Part shown: positions 23,154-34,838 of the stretch, piece by piece
Layout of the letters: every line of letters starts with the position of its first letter
Position numbering within the stretch: the stretch's first letter is position 1
NCBI GenBank assembly: GCA_963555705.1
Contig: OY743170.1
Location: forward strand, 14,547,096 to 14,611,095
Source: Ligustrum vulgare
Taxonomy: Eukaryota > Streptophyta > Magnoliopsida > Lamiales > Oleaceae
DNA length: 64,000 nucleotides
Direction of reading: 5' to 3'
Position numbers and translations under genes: made by a program
Notes under the pieces: generated by a model
Databases searched by the model: none
What the model was told of the DNA's origin: nothing
Seen by the model: only the letters and a program-made list of their open reading frames with translations

Positions 23154-23799
23154 GTTAACTGCAATCCTCTCTACGTTTTCGGTATTTTCTATTCCCCCTT
23201 CTCCTATTGACTCAGGCACACAAAATTTCACATTTTTTTATTATTATTTTTATTATTGATCCAATTTTCATTTTGTTTCAATTTCTCTTCATGGCTTTTA
23301 TGAACCTGGGCTCAAAATCCAAAGCATTCCATCACGATGGGCAATCTTGGTAAGCTAAAACGACTCCATGTGACAAAGATTTATTTCTTTAATATTGTCA
23401 ATTATTTATGACCCTTATGGAATGAAGTAATTTTTTTTTTTTAATTTTTTTTTTGGGTAAGTCTCATGCTTTATTACAATTTTTACCAAAATGAACATTT
23501 TTTGGATGTGAAGATTGAAATGAAGAGATCCCTGTTTGACATTTCTTCAATGAAAGATTGCAGAGTTTTTTCTTTTATCTTATGATGTTTTTTGTTCTAC
23601 ATCAAGGTAGTAATTTAGGTTCTAGTATTGTATTTGTTACATCTTGGGGAGTCTGTATATGAATTTCTTCAAACTGTGCTTATTGCTATAAATTCTACGA
23701 TTCTTATAAATTGTGATAAATATTTTGTATCTCTTTTTGGAAGGTGTCCTAAGATGCGAGGTTGGCAATTTTATTATTGGTTTTCTAATAGATATCTTA

Positions 23800-23947
23800 G
23801 CCTCTGTTTGTTAAAAAATTTTTGTTTAAAAACATGTTTTTTTATGATTTCTAGGTAAAATGTGTGGTTGAAAAATAGAGAGAGAAAGTGATTTGAGGAA
23901 TTGTGTAGAAAAAAACATGTTTAAAAACATGTTTGCCAAACATAACC
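23800..23947. mobile_element. Small Tourist-like MITE in the NPH3-relic intron
   Basis: 148 bp, ends GCCTCTGTTTG and CAAACATAACC, flanked by TTA (23797-23799, 23948-23950). It has an internal TAAAATGTGTGGTTGAAAA and an ACATGTTT inverted pair. Same family as 20659-20810 and 56668-56819. Confidence 0.8.
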
Positions 23948-24004
23948 TTAGGAAAAATTGTGTGGTAATATTGAACCCCATATTTTCGGTGACTCAATTC
24001 TATC

Positions 24005-24395
24005 CAATGTTTAGAAAATCGGAAATCGCTTCGAACAGGAAAAGGCAACGGGTCAAGGGTCAAAATGTCCAACCGAGTCGAACCGGTTTCAATTAAAATA
24101 TAAAAAATTATTAAAAAATCACAAAAATTCTAAAAACACAAGTTATTTTACAAATAAACTAATATTTACTCATTTAGAAAATAAAATTATACACAAAAAT
24201 AGCTTAAAACAACAACAAAAAATAAAAATAAAAAAATGAAAATCGGTTGAACCGGCCGATTTTTTCCCTGTTTTCAACCGGTTTCCCGGTTGAACCGGTT
24301 AAAAACCGGTTGAACCGACCAATTTTTTACCGGCCAGTTTTTGGGATGAACCGGACCGATTTTCCGGCCGGTTCGGTCCGATTTTCTAAACACTG
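24005..24395. mobile_element. hAT-type MITE, family 3, copy 2
   Basis: 391 bp, ends CAATGTTTAGAAAATCGGA and TCCGATTTTCTAAACACTG (19-bp inverted repeat, one mismatch). Identical octamers ATTCTATC flank it (23997-24004, 24396-24403). It sits inside intron 1 of the NPH3-like relic. Confidence 0.95.
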
Positions 24396-25060
24396 ATTCT
24401 ATCTCAAAATTATTTAGATACATTCATATAGCCATTTTACTTCGTTTTGTGATGCTTCTTGTGTGATCTTCACAGGCATTGCACATCTGGCCTCCAGAGT
24501 TATGGCACCATTGAAATCGGAGAAATGTCATTTCATCATCACAAGGTGAGCATACTGAAGCTTTTGAGGCCTTATTCATATGTTAATTATGCCAATGACA
24601 CTATGAAATGTGATCGTTTTGAATAATCCAAATTCCAAAAAGCTTATTGCAAATTGCATTTCCCTTTGCTTGTTAAGAAGTGGGGTTTTTTTTTTTTTTT
24701 TTTTTTGTGCGAAACTAATCGACGAATCTCACAGCAATGATAGATCTGTATGTGATTTACAACATGTTCATTTATCTAGTGAAGCTAAAACTTTTCAGTT
24801 AGTAGCCAAATTATGTTATGGCGTTAAAATAGAACTCACTTCTATGAATGTTGTGAGTCTTAGATGTGTGGTTGAGTACCTTCAAATGAGTGAAGAGTAT
24901 GGGGACGGAGATCTCATTTTTTTTTTCCCAAACAAAAGCTTTTCTCAATGAATTGTTCAGAAATTGGGTAGACACAGTTAAAGCTTTTGAAACCTGTGAA
25001 GAAGCTCTTTCACATGCCGAGGAGCTCCACATTGTCTCAACTCTCAAGTTGAAAAAGTAG

Positions 25061-25798
25061 TGAAGAGGAATAATCACAACGCTAATAAAGACAGAGATAC
25101 TACCCCCACAAATATTAGTTCTGTGTAATTTATTTGTCTATTCTAAAGTTTTTATTTACTTTTTGTACTTATATACTGATCGATATAAATTCTCGATCAC
25201 ATCGTTTAAGAATAGGGCTATGGGTCATGGGCTTGAATACTATAGGTCTTCCTTGTCAAGAGCTTCAGACTGGGCATATTTCCCGACTTCACTGGATCAT
25301 CCCCTTCACATATCCACAAGTCAGCCCACATGCCCAGACACATTCCAACATTAAGGTCTTTTTATCTGGCCATATCATGGGCTTGCTGGTCGGTCCACTC
25401 CGGCCTCATCACACCAAAAGCACATACAACCAAGCCTCGAAGCATCCTTCGTCTATGGACTTCAGGAATGTGCCACATTCTTGGGCCTCAAGATAAGATA
25501 CTCTCCATTAGGAAAGATCCCCCAAAAAGGGGAAGTTCAATCGTTATAAGGATTCTTCTCTTAAAAGGTGAACTTACGCAAAGATGACTCCTTTTTAAAA
25601 TAGAATAAGGTTACGGGATTTTAAGCCCTAGAAAATTAATCCTCACACCGAAGGGACGACGGGGAGAATCCTCCCCGACTTTTTTTGAAAGTCATCCAAG
25701 TCGAATTCATTAATATTTTCCAGTGATCAAGCAACTCTAGATCTTGCCACATCAAGGTTAGGAATTTTTATAGCATCATATACCTTTTTTTATTATTA
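25061..25798. other. Possible LTR remnant downstream of the NPH3 relic
   Basis: 25200-25780 is more GC-rich than its surroundings and reads like gypsy LTR DNA: a CTCTTAAAAGG TATA-like motif near 25558, then GGGACGACGGGGAG. I could not define ends or a target duplication. The overlapping ORFs (25134-25496 and others) are not credible genes. Confidence 0.3.
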
Positions 25799-25838
25799 AC
25801 TAATTAATTAATTAATTAATTAATTAATTAATTAATTA
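25799..25838. repeat. (AATT)n microsatellite
   Basis: Ten ATTA/AATT units without interruption. Confidence 0.95.
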
Positions 25839-28694
25839 TGACGTTTATGTAATGACATTGTTTATTGTTTATGTGTTCTAGGAATGCTGAGAATAGTTCA
25901 ATCAGTATGAAGGAAGGACAAAGCAACAACGTGAGGGGGGGGGGGGGTGGCTTTCATCTCAATGATCCAACTTTTCCATCTAAACAACGTTGGAGTTGAG
26001 AATGAAGTCTTTCATCTCCGTGATCCCACTTTCGGTCTCAGTTCTTTAGTTAACCATTGCTTCCACGATACTGTGACAACATACCTTAACTGTCATCCTG
26101 AATAAGGGAGAGTAACACTATAGACATTATTCCTAGTACATGGAGGTGTCATATACTGACACGTAAGATTGATATATCATTCCACTTGGGTACAAATCAC
26201 AATGGAAATTTCGAAGCCCACATACAAAAACATAGACAAGATCAATTTATATAGTGACATGTTCCATAATTTAATTTGTTGTTGGATGCCCTTGACTATT
26301 ACTACTATTTTCAGTTCCTTGATAACTATTTGTCCGTATCAAAAGGATTTTTACGTTTCTTTCCATCTTTTCCTCTTGTATTTTAATAGATTCACATACA
26401 CGTTTCTGGTGTACACAAGCTTGGTAGATTGCAGTGATTGCAGAAAGTTGTAAATTGTTGGCCATTTCATTGACAATTGCATACTATTTAAGTTATTTAC
26501 ATTTTTGTTGTTTGTAATTGGATTCATCTAAACCAAGTGTTACCAGAAACATGGAATGATTTATTATTATTATTATTATTATTACATAACTTGGAATATG
26601 TAGATTCATGTCACATGCGTTCTCGATTGCTGTCAATGCATATGTTAATCATACTACATAACTATTTGAAAATATTTAATTCATATTTGTAAACATCTGA
26701 GGTGTACACAATTGAATTTAGGATACGTCTGTTCAAGTAAACTCACTAGAAAAATGGTGGAATACCCATGAATTGCAATGTAAGATTTAAATCATTTGCT
26801 TAAACCTTCAAGACCAGTATGTGGATAGATGTAAAAATTTACTCTTGGGCACAATTGAGAAAGAAAATCTATCCACTGAATGAAATATAATAATTTTTAG
26901 ATACTTGATAAACATAATATGATAATTCATGAAAAAAAATTCCCCAAAGAAGTTGAGTAAAAACTACTAGGAATGGAGAAGAATGATATCAATATTTTCC
27001 AGTTTTAATTAGGCACTGTTTTTTGTTAGTTTTTTTTTTCCCCCCATTAGTCAGTGCATTATTTTTTGTTAATAGAATATATTCGTACATCGCATGAGTG
27101 TGAAATTAGTTATCAATGTAAATTGCTGAGAAAATATTATTTGGAAGTTTATGTTTTTGGATTTTTGAGTTATTTAAAAATTCAAATTGAAGGTCCGATT
27201 TTCCCCCCTAATTAACCCAAAATTCTTAATATCTTTTTATATTTTATATTCGTCAATTTGAACAATTTGCTCAACCTTCACATAGTGAGAATTAGGAATA
27301 TCAAAAAAAAATTCGGAGGTCCCGCCCCATGTTGAAAACCGAGATATTTTTTGGATTGATTGAAATAAAAAACTGAAAAATAAATTCAAATAATATGAGA
27401 TCACTAATGTCATAATTACATCATCAGTACCACGTGATTAAGATTGTTGGCTGAACTCGTAGAAACAAATTATTTTAAGCAAGGAAAGATGACTTTTCAT
27501 TAACAGGCTCAGCACTTCATCGCTTAATAAAGTTGAATTTTCCATCACTGATAATTGGAAACTTGATTTATTTAAATGACTTTTGTGTCTTATTTAATAT
27601 TACAAAATTTGCATACCAACTATAGAGTGCCAGGTATTTATTTAAGGGTCTATTGGGCAATTTTGACCTGGTTAGTTCAACAATTTAAACACAAATTGTC
27701 TTGTTCAAATCATTATCTTACGCGTAACATGTGAATTTATTAATCACAATAAGATATGATCGACAGAGAAATATGGATAAATTTATTTTAAGGCTGAAAA
27801 TATTAAAGAAAGTTGTAAAATTACAAAAAAATGTTCATTTTGGTGTAATTTTCTCAATGTCTTATTTAGTCATCTCCAACTCATTATTACAAATTAACAC
27901 CAAATAAACAATAAACTTACATTTCCTTATTATTTTAACTATCAACAATTAATTTGTTTAAAAATTATTTAATTACATATTTTATTACTCCTTAAATTTT
28001 ATAAATCACTAATTTATAAATATTTGATTTTAAAAATTCAAAATAAATATAAATCATTACAAATATCTTGTTTTACTATATTAATACCTAATTTAATAAA
28101 ATAATTTATAAATATTTGATTTTAAAAATTCAAAATTTAAATGTATGATCGGACCTAATTAGCCTTTTAAAAAAATGGATAATTGTATAGATTACTTACT
28201 TTAGATAATAAAACTGATTTTTACTACTCAAATAAAAAAATTTGAAAAATACTTCATTGTTACTAAAAAAAATTGAAAAGTATCATAGGTATCATACTGT
28301 GATACTAACATATTTGAGAAGTATCAAAAGTATCAGATTGTGATACTTCACGTGATTATGAAGTATTTTTCAGTTTTTATGATTTTATTATAAGTAATTT
28401 TCAATTTTTATAAAATTTAAGTAAATTTCAATTTGATCCCTAAAAGTAGTGTAATTATGTGAATAGTCCTTAAAAAAACCTGGCACTGACCAGTCCATTA
28501 AAGCCACGATTCTACGATTTGGGCCCGAAACAGCCCACTTAACACAATTGCCCAAAGTGTTGGACACCACCATCTCTATGTCCAACAATCTATAAGCTGG
28601 AATCGGAAGGAACAACATAAGTTTTATCAAATAATAGTCACACGAGTAAGAACGAAAGAATTGCTCAATGTCACAAACGATCAACATAGAAGTA
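25839..28694. other. AT-rich noncoding block
   Basis: No gene is supported. Contents: a run of 13 G at 25935-25947; a short duplicated motif TTTCATCTCAATGATCCAAC and TTTCATCTCCGTGATCCCAC near 25952 and 26010; (ATT)n near 26561-26584; a decayed Helitron-like end (TTCGTACATCGCATGAGTG..ATTAGT) near 27083-27112; a direct repeat of ATAAATATTTGATTTTAAAA near 28016 and 28110; and repeated AGTATCA/TGATACT motifs near 28280-28350. Confidence 0.4.
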
Positions 28695-28702
28695 TTCAAT
28701 AG

Positions 28703-29776
28703 TAGGGGTGAACAAATAAACAGTAAACTCGTTAAATCGTACCAAATCGCAATAAATTGTTTGATTTGGTTCTATTATAAATACGAAATTGTTTGGTTTG
28801 GTTTGAAAAAATTTCAAACCCATTTAAACAGTTTGATTTAAGTATCAATTTTCGAAACCGCAGTTTAAAACTGCAACCCGTCAAGTTTTAAACAAATTAT
28901 AAAAAATGAGTGCAGAAATACCTTATCAAATACAAATTCTTATCAAATCCTTAAAGTCGTTTAGAGTGCTCTTTGATTTATTTTTTCCATTAGAAATGAG
29001 TTATAAAATAACTTTTATCAAAATTTAGACATGTTCTTGAAAGACTTCTAGCCTCTGACAAATGCAAAAAAAATGTGAGATTTTTTCAAGAATAAAGTTA
29101 TGTGTTAATTTATGTCTGCTTGATCCCTCCTATAAGCAGTCCAACTCCATTCCCAACTAGAACTATCGAATGCTACAGAAATGTTAAAATGAGGCCAGCA
29201 ATTTTCATTCAAGAATTTTATAAACAAATTAGAAGAAAATTCATTATTATACATATTTATAGCATACTGAATGAAAGAAATACTTTTGCAGTAACACAGT
29301 GTATTGTCTTTTATTTATGTGAAGGTTTTAAACAAGTAAATATCATTTGTAGTTGCAACCTGTCGGAGTAATCCTCTTATCAATATAAATTGCATTTAAA
29401 AAAAAAAAAAAATCCAAGAACACCTTTTGGCGTAATATACCTTAATGGTCGGAGGTATTTATTAATTATCGACCACAAAGTTGGTGTTGATCATTCACTT
29501 AATGTTTTGTATCGATTACGAAATATGTGATCTTTGCTATTGGTATATTAATAATTCATTTATTCTTGCATTATTGTACAATAATGTGACATAGTTTGGG
29601 ATCTACTAATTTATTTGATTGCAAACCACGGTTTTAAATCGCATCAAACCATAAAAAATGGTTTGATTTAGGAAATGAAATGATTTGGTTTGGTTTGGAA
29701 AAATTTCAAACCGTTTTAAACAGTTTGATTTGAAATTTTGTTACAAAATGTCCAAACTAAACTGTGTTCACCCCTA
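28703..29776. mobile_element. Non-autonomous hAT element, perfect TSD
   Basis: Ends are TAGGGGTGAACA and TGTTCACCCCTA, flanked by identical octamers TTCAATAG (28695-28702, 29777-29784). The 1,074-bp interior has GGTTTGG/CCAAACC subterminal motifs shared with 8532-9676. No transposase frame is present. Confidence 0.95.
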
Positions 29777-30815
29777 TTCAATAGTAGTTGATGTTGCTAT
29801 ACAATCAAAAGGTATCATTTTGGGGATTCGACTCCACAAGAGATTATTTTTGGGGTTAAATACACAAATACAAAACTTTAAAGGCATGATTTTTAAAATT
29901 CAAGTATTTTAAAATATATTTTAACAATTTTAAACAATTATCAAAACCAAGTACATTAAGAAACTATCAGGATTTCGTAAATGTGGAAGTGGTCAAGGAT
30001 GCTCTCTACAGTGAGAGAAAATCTCACTGGTGCTTGACATGTTTGATTGCTCTTCACTGATGTTTTCAATCTGTTACTTAGTTTTGGATCTGGGTAATTA
30101 ATGCTTCTTTATCTACCTCTATTCAGCATCATTTTGACATTTATAGATCTAGAAAATATTCTGAAAAATCGTGATATACAGTTCATACCAGTTTTTAATT
30201 GTTGAAATTAATTGAATTATTTACAAATTGCAATTTATTTACAATTGCAACTTGATTGTATTTTACAATTCACTCGAAACTTATTTTTCTTTTAAAACTA
30301 ATTAAATTAATTATAAATTGTAATTAATTATAATTTCAACTTATTACATTTTGTAATGAATTACAGTTAATACAATTTTGACAGACTTGCTATTGGACTT
30401 TTATTTATCTTTGTAATTAATTTCAATTGTAACATTATTTCAATTTTACAATTAGTTACAATTGTAACTTTATTTCAATTTTGTAATTTATTATAATTGT
30501 AACTATTGAATTACAATTTACAATTTATTACAATTGAAACTTTATTTTAATTTTGTAATTAATTACAATTGTAACTATTGAATTATAGTTAGGAATAAAT
30601 TAAAATTGTAGCTTTGTTTTAATTTTGTAATTTATTACAATTGCAAGTATTGAATTCGTAAAACATTGTGTAAAATTCGTAATTCGTAATTAATTGTTGT
30701 TCCACCACCCTCACTGCCATCGTGGTATCAACAGTAGCACCACTGTCTCGACACCACCACCACCACCACATCTACCTCATCCAAAGAAAAAAATAAAAAA
30801 CAATTGTGTTAAAAT
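29777..30815. repeat. Field of AATTACAATTGTAA-like palindromic repeats
   Basis: From about 30180 to 30690 the DNA is a degenerate series built on TTACAATTGTAA and CAATTTTGTAAT. A short (CAC)n/(CCA)n tract follows at about 30725-30772. No ORF or element end was found. 29785-30180 is unclassified. Confidence 0.6.
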
Positions 30816-32295
30816 TGATTAGTGCGTTTTATACACTTATTTGTATGTCTAAATTAGATTTTATTATTGTAATTCTTGAATAATTACTAATTAATTAATT
30901 TATATTTGTTTAGATTTTAGGAACTTTCCCAAAGCCATTAGAATGAAGCACTAAAGAGGAAAAGTGGACATTCGGATGTTATTTGAAGCTTAAAGGAGCA
31001 AAATCGATGATGGAATCGTCAATCAGAATTTCCAAGGAAAGCTAAGCGGAAGGAATCAAGGTTCGAGAGCTAAATCGAAGATGGATTGAAGTTTGGAAGA
31101 AGATTTGAAGAGTTTTGGAAGTTCAGGGACTTAATTGTTGCAATCACAAGATGAAGGACTCGCGTGTAAATAAAGTTCGGGGGGCCAACTTAAACGTACA
31201 TGAAAGATGGAGATTGCAGAAGCAGAATTGTGCTACACAGCCACTATTAATTTATGTGGTGGCCGCACGAGATTTCTGAATTAAAGAGAACTTGATTTCA
31301 CTTACCTGCAAAAGTTTGCTTGCACGACCGCGCAGTTGTCTGAGGCCCAGCAGGGAAAAGCCCATGCCTGAATTTCAGCGTGGTTTAACCTAGGTTTCTT
31401 GGAAAATCTATAAAAGGGACTTGTCATGCACGAATTCAGAACCTTTGCACACATACTGAAGAGGCAAAAATTCATCATCAAAGCTTGGAGATTTGGAGCA
31501 TCACTTGGAGGCAAAGGAGAGGAGATTTGGAGATGACATCGTAGAAGACAATTCTTTGTGCAAGAGTTCTTCTATTTTCTTTTCTTCAAATTACTCACAA
31601 TGTTTAGTTTTGATTATTATTGTGTTTTTATTTCATATATTGCGAGTAACTAAACTATTTGTTGGGATCAAACGATGTAGGGTAGTTTTACGCCGATAAT
31701 TTCATTACTTAAGTTTTAGGTTTGATTGCTTGTGTATGGTTTTATTTTGTGTTCAATGCATGAATTAAATGGCGACTAATTTATTGATTAATTGGATCAT
31801 TTTCATAATCCAAGAGGTGAGCTAATGATCTAGAATTAGGACTAAAATCTGTAATTGAATGAGCGATAGAGATATACGTTCGTTGTTATTGTGGTCTTAT
31901 TTGAGTTCTTGTATTTCATACACCTAATCATTACAATTAGTTGTTCGTTAACACGGTTGACTAATTAGGTAGAGTTGGTTTAAACCCGAGATGAGGATTC
32001 TATGTGTATAAGTGAACTCGACCAATCTCATTAGGAGATTAAAACTTGAGTATTGAGATTGAGGTATTGACTACATGAAATCGTGAAATCCCAACTTTTC
32101 ATCAATTGATTTTACAAACACATAGTTTAATCTCTAGATTCATCAAACTTCTATTACTTGTCATTCAAATAAAGTAAGAATTATAATAACTTTGGTACTT
32201 AATCCAATTCTTCGTGGGAACGATAACTCGGACTCAAAAAGTCCACTTTATTACTTGACACGACTCGTACACTTGCGGTATTATTTCAGTGATCA
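30816..32295 (+). repeat. 5' LTR of the Athila-type element
   Basis: 1,480 bp, from TGATTAGTGCGTTTTATAC to ATTTCAGTGATCA. A TCTATAAAAGGGACTTG promoter-like motif lies near 31408. It lacks about a dozen bases (near 31306) that are present in the 3' LTR. Confidence 0.88.
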
Positions 32296-32297
32296 AG

Positions 32298-32316
32298 TTT
32301 TTGGCGCCGTTACCGG
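32298..32316 (+). other. Primer binding site of the Athila-type element
   Basis: TTTTTGGCGCCGTTACCGGG directly follows the LTR. It is the tRNA-Asp-type site typical of Athila/Tat elements. Confidence 0.75.
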
Positions 32317-32403
32317 GGAATTGTCGCTAATATCAATTATTTTTTTATTTTTACTTTAATTTGAATTTGAATTTTACTTTTAGTTATTTTTAATTTTTAT
32401 TTT

Positions 32404-33830
32404 ATGCTAAGAAGATCTAAGAGTGGTGATTTACTTCCATTTGATTCAGAAATCGAACGTACTTTGAGAAGAAGACGTAAACAGCAGTTGGAAGCAGCTT
32501 TGCAACCAGACAGAAGAATGGCAGCCGAAGGGGTTCCAAATAACCCCATAATTCCTTACAATCCATTGGTTAATCAGAATCAACCTAAAGATGCACTTGG
32601 GTAGGAGCCTCAAGCTCGAGGAGGACGACCATTGAGGGAGTACATGGTCCCACTTGTGGGAAATATGAGGACATGTGTCGTGCCACCAGCCATCCCTACC
32701 AACAACTATGAGATCAAAACTTCATTGATCTCATTGATCCAACAATCAGCAGTAATCCATGGGCTATCTTCTGAAGACCCCCATGCACATTTACGAGCTT
32801 TTCAAGAAATCTGTGATATGCAGCGGATGAATGGAGTTTCCAGCAGAAGCTGTAAAAATGAGGTTATTTTCATTCTCTCTTGCAGACAATGTTAAAGAAT
32901 GGTTCTACTCGTTGCTCACAAGCTTCATAACTTCATGGGCTATTTTAAGTCAGAAATTTGTTGATAAGTTCTTTACACCGGGAAGAATGTCAAAGCTAAG
33001 GAGGGAGATATTGGCTTTCAGTTAATAGCAAAGGGAATCAATATTCAAAGCCTGTGAGAGGTTCAATGAGTTTCTTAGGAAATGTCCCACACATGGCATA
33101 GCTGATTGGATACTAATTCAACAATTTTACAATGGTCTGACCTATGAAAACAAGAGGCGTGCAGACTCAGCTGCAGGTGGATCATTAATGGATCTGACTT
33201 ATGAGGAGGCCTCAGTAATCTTTGAGAAGATGGCAGCAAATAACTACCAATGGTACTCAGACCGAGCTGTGCAAAAGACTGCAGGAATTTTGGAAGTGGA
33301 TGGGATCACTAAGTTAAATGCTAAGGTTGATGTTTTGGTGAAGAAATTTGATAGTTTGGGAAAGTAGCCAGTACATGACATTCAGGAAAATCAGGTTTGT
33401 GACAATTTTTTTGAAAATCATGGGGACCATGAGTGTCCTGCTACTGTTCAAGGCCAAATAGTTGTGGAGTAAATTAACTACATGGGAAACAATCAATAGC
33501 AAAGAGGACCTTATTCCCAGGCCTACAATCCTGAGTGGAGAAAGCATCCCAACTTCTCTTGGTCAAACAATCAAAATGTTCAGAATCCTCCTGATTTTCA
33601 ACAGCAGCCACGATAGCAAAAGCAACAACAGAGTCAGATAAATTTTAAAGAGAACATGGATATGATCGTACAACTTTTCAAAAGCCAACAGGAAATGCTG
33701 CAAACTCAAGAATCCGAAATCAAGGAACTGAAGAATCAATTGGGGAATCTAGCAGTGAATAGATCAGAAAGACAACTTAACATTTTCCAAGAAATACAGT
33801 AACCAACCCAAGGGAGAATATTTGTGCAAT
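32404..33830 (+). pseudogene. Athila-type gag, broken
   Basis: Gag forms the particle that packages element RNA. The first frame (32404-32604) reads LLPFDSEIERTLRRRRK, a typical Athila gag start. It is followed by SSEDPHAHLRAFQEICDM, then EWFYSLLTSFITSWAIL and KFVDKFFTP in another frame, then IADWILIQQFYNGLTYENKR. Downstream come YSQAYNPEW.KHPNFSW and a coiled-coil-like EIKELKNQLGNLAV. Several in-frame stops and at least two frame changes break it. No zinc knuckle is seen, as is usual in this lineage. Confidence 0.85.
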
Positions 33831-33963
33831 TACCACTAAAAGTGGGGTACAGCTGAAAGAAGTAGAAATTAAGAAATCTGATCAAATGGTTGATAAAAAG
33901 AAGGAATAGAGTCCGTAAGAAAAAGATCTGCCTGGTGGAGATAAAAAACAGAAAGAGCAGGAG

Positions 33964-34838
33964 AATGTGTTGAATTAGGTAGAGGGACCAAAGATAGTGA
34001 ATAAGGATGAGGGGAGACCAGTAAGACCACTGGTAAAACCTTATGTGCCACTAATTCCATACCCAGGAAGAGTAGTGCATAACTTGAAGGAGCAAAAATT
34101 TAACAAGTTTCTGGACATGTTAAAGAAGTTTCCTATCAACATCCCCTTCATCGAGGTAATTAGAAAGATTCCGAGCTATTCAAAGTCTTTAAAAGAATTG
34201 ATGACAAAGAAGAAGAGACTTGAAGATTGTGAAATGGTAGCATTGAATGAAGAGTGCAGTGCTATACTCCAAAATAAGCTACCACCAAAAGTAAAGGATC
34301 CAGGGAGATTCTCTATACCATGTTTAATTGGTAATTTAAAATTTAATAAAGTTTTATGCGATTTGGTATCTAGCATTAACTTAATGCCACTCTTTGTCTA
34401 CAGGAAATTAAACTTGGTGGATCCAACACTAAAGACTATCATGTTGCAGCTGGCTGATAGATCAATCAGGTATTCTTATGGGGTGATAGAGGATGTACTT
34501 GTTAAAACTGACAAGTTTGTGTTTCCACAGATTTCATGATTTTGGACATGGAAGAGGACGAAAGAATACCATTGATCTTGGGAAGGCCATTCTTAGCAAC
34601 CGCTAGAGTATTAATCGATGTTGAGAAGAGGGAGGTCATATTTAGAATGGAGGAGGAAAAGGTGACTTTAACCTTGCATAAATGGAGAACAATGATCTCA
34701 ATCTCGAAAATTGCTCAAGTGTCGAAGTGGAGTCACATTGAAGGAAAAAGGGAAGCAAAAACAAAAGGTCTAGGGTGTGTAAAGAACAAATCCAAAAGGC
34801 GAGAAATTGTGTTGACTCCAACCCGTGAGTCACCTTGA
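33964..34838 (+). pseudogene. Athila-type aspartic protease region, broken
   Basis: The frame at 33997-34539 contains CSAILQNKLPPKVKDPGRF, IPCLIGN and CDLVSSINLMPLFVYRKL. The last matches the retropepsin active-site loop, but the usual D-L-G-A-S is D-L-V-S-S, so the enzyme would probably be dead. A frame change at about 34536 leads to [20 protein letters not shown], the conserved strand after the active site. Nothing of reverse transcriptase follows. Confidence 0.85.

Larger units (their letters stand above)
23291..25060 (+). pseudogene. NPH3/RPT2-like BTB protein, broken copy
   Basis: NPH3/RPT2-like proteins are BTB adaptors, several acting in phototropin signalling. Exon 1 (23291-23349) starts MAFMNLGSKS and ends FHHDGQSW at a split Trp codon with GTAAGC. 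Exon 2 (24476-24545, after CACAG) reads CTSGL..IEIGEMSFHHHK with donor GTGAGC. Exon 3 (about 24660-25060) holds AKTFQLVAKLCYGVKIEL, VVSLRC, EYLQM, then in another frame FRNWVDTVKAFETCEEAL and HAEELHIVS, ending at TAG. The exon-3 acceptor is mutated (CAT for CAG), and two poly-T runs accompany frameshifts. The NPH3 domain proper is missing. Intron 1 has been invaded by two MITEs. It is non-functional as read. Confidence 0.88.

Noticed and set aside
23628..24096. ORFs at 23628-23858, 23851-24072 and 23893-24096
   Set aside because: They lie in intron 1 of the NPH3-like relic and inside two MITEs; no domain.
28388..28699. 103-codon minus-strand ORF
   Set aside because: Starts almost at the hAT insertion site, has no recognised motif and AT-driven composition, and shows no promoter or homologue that I can name.
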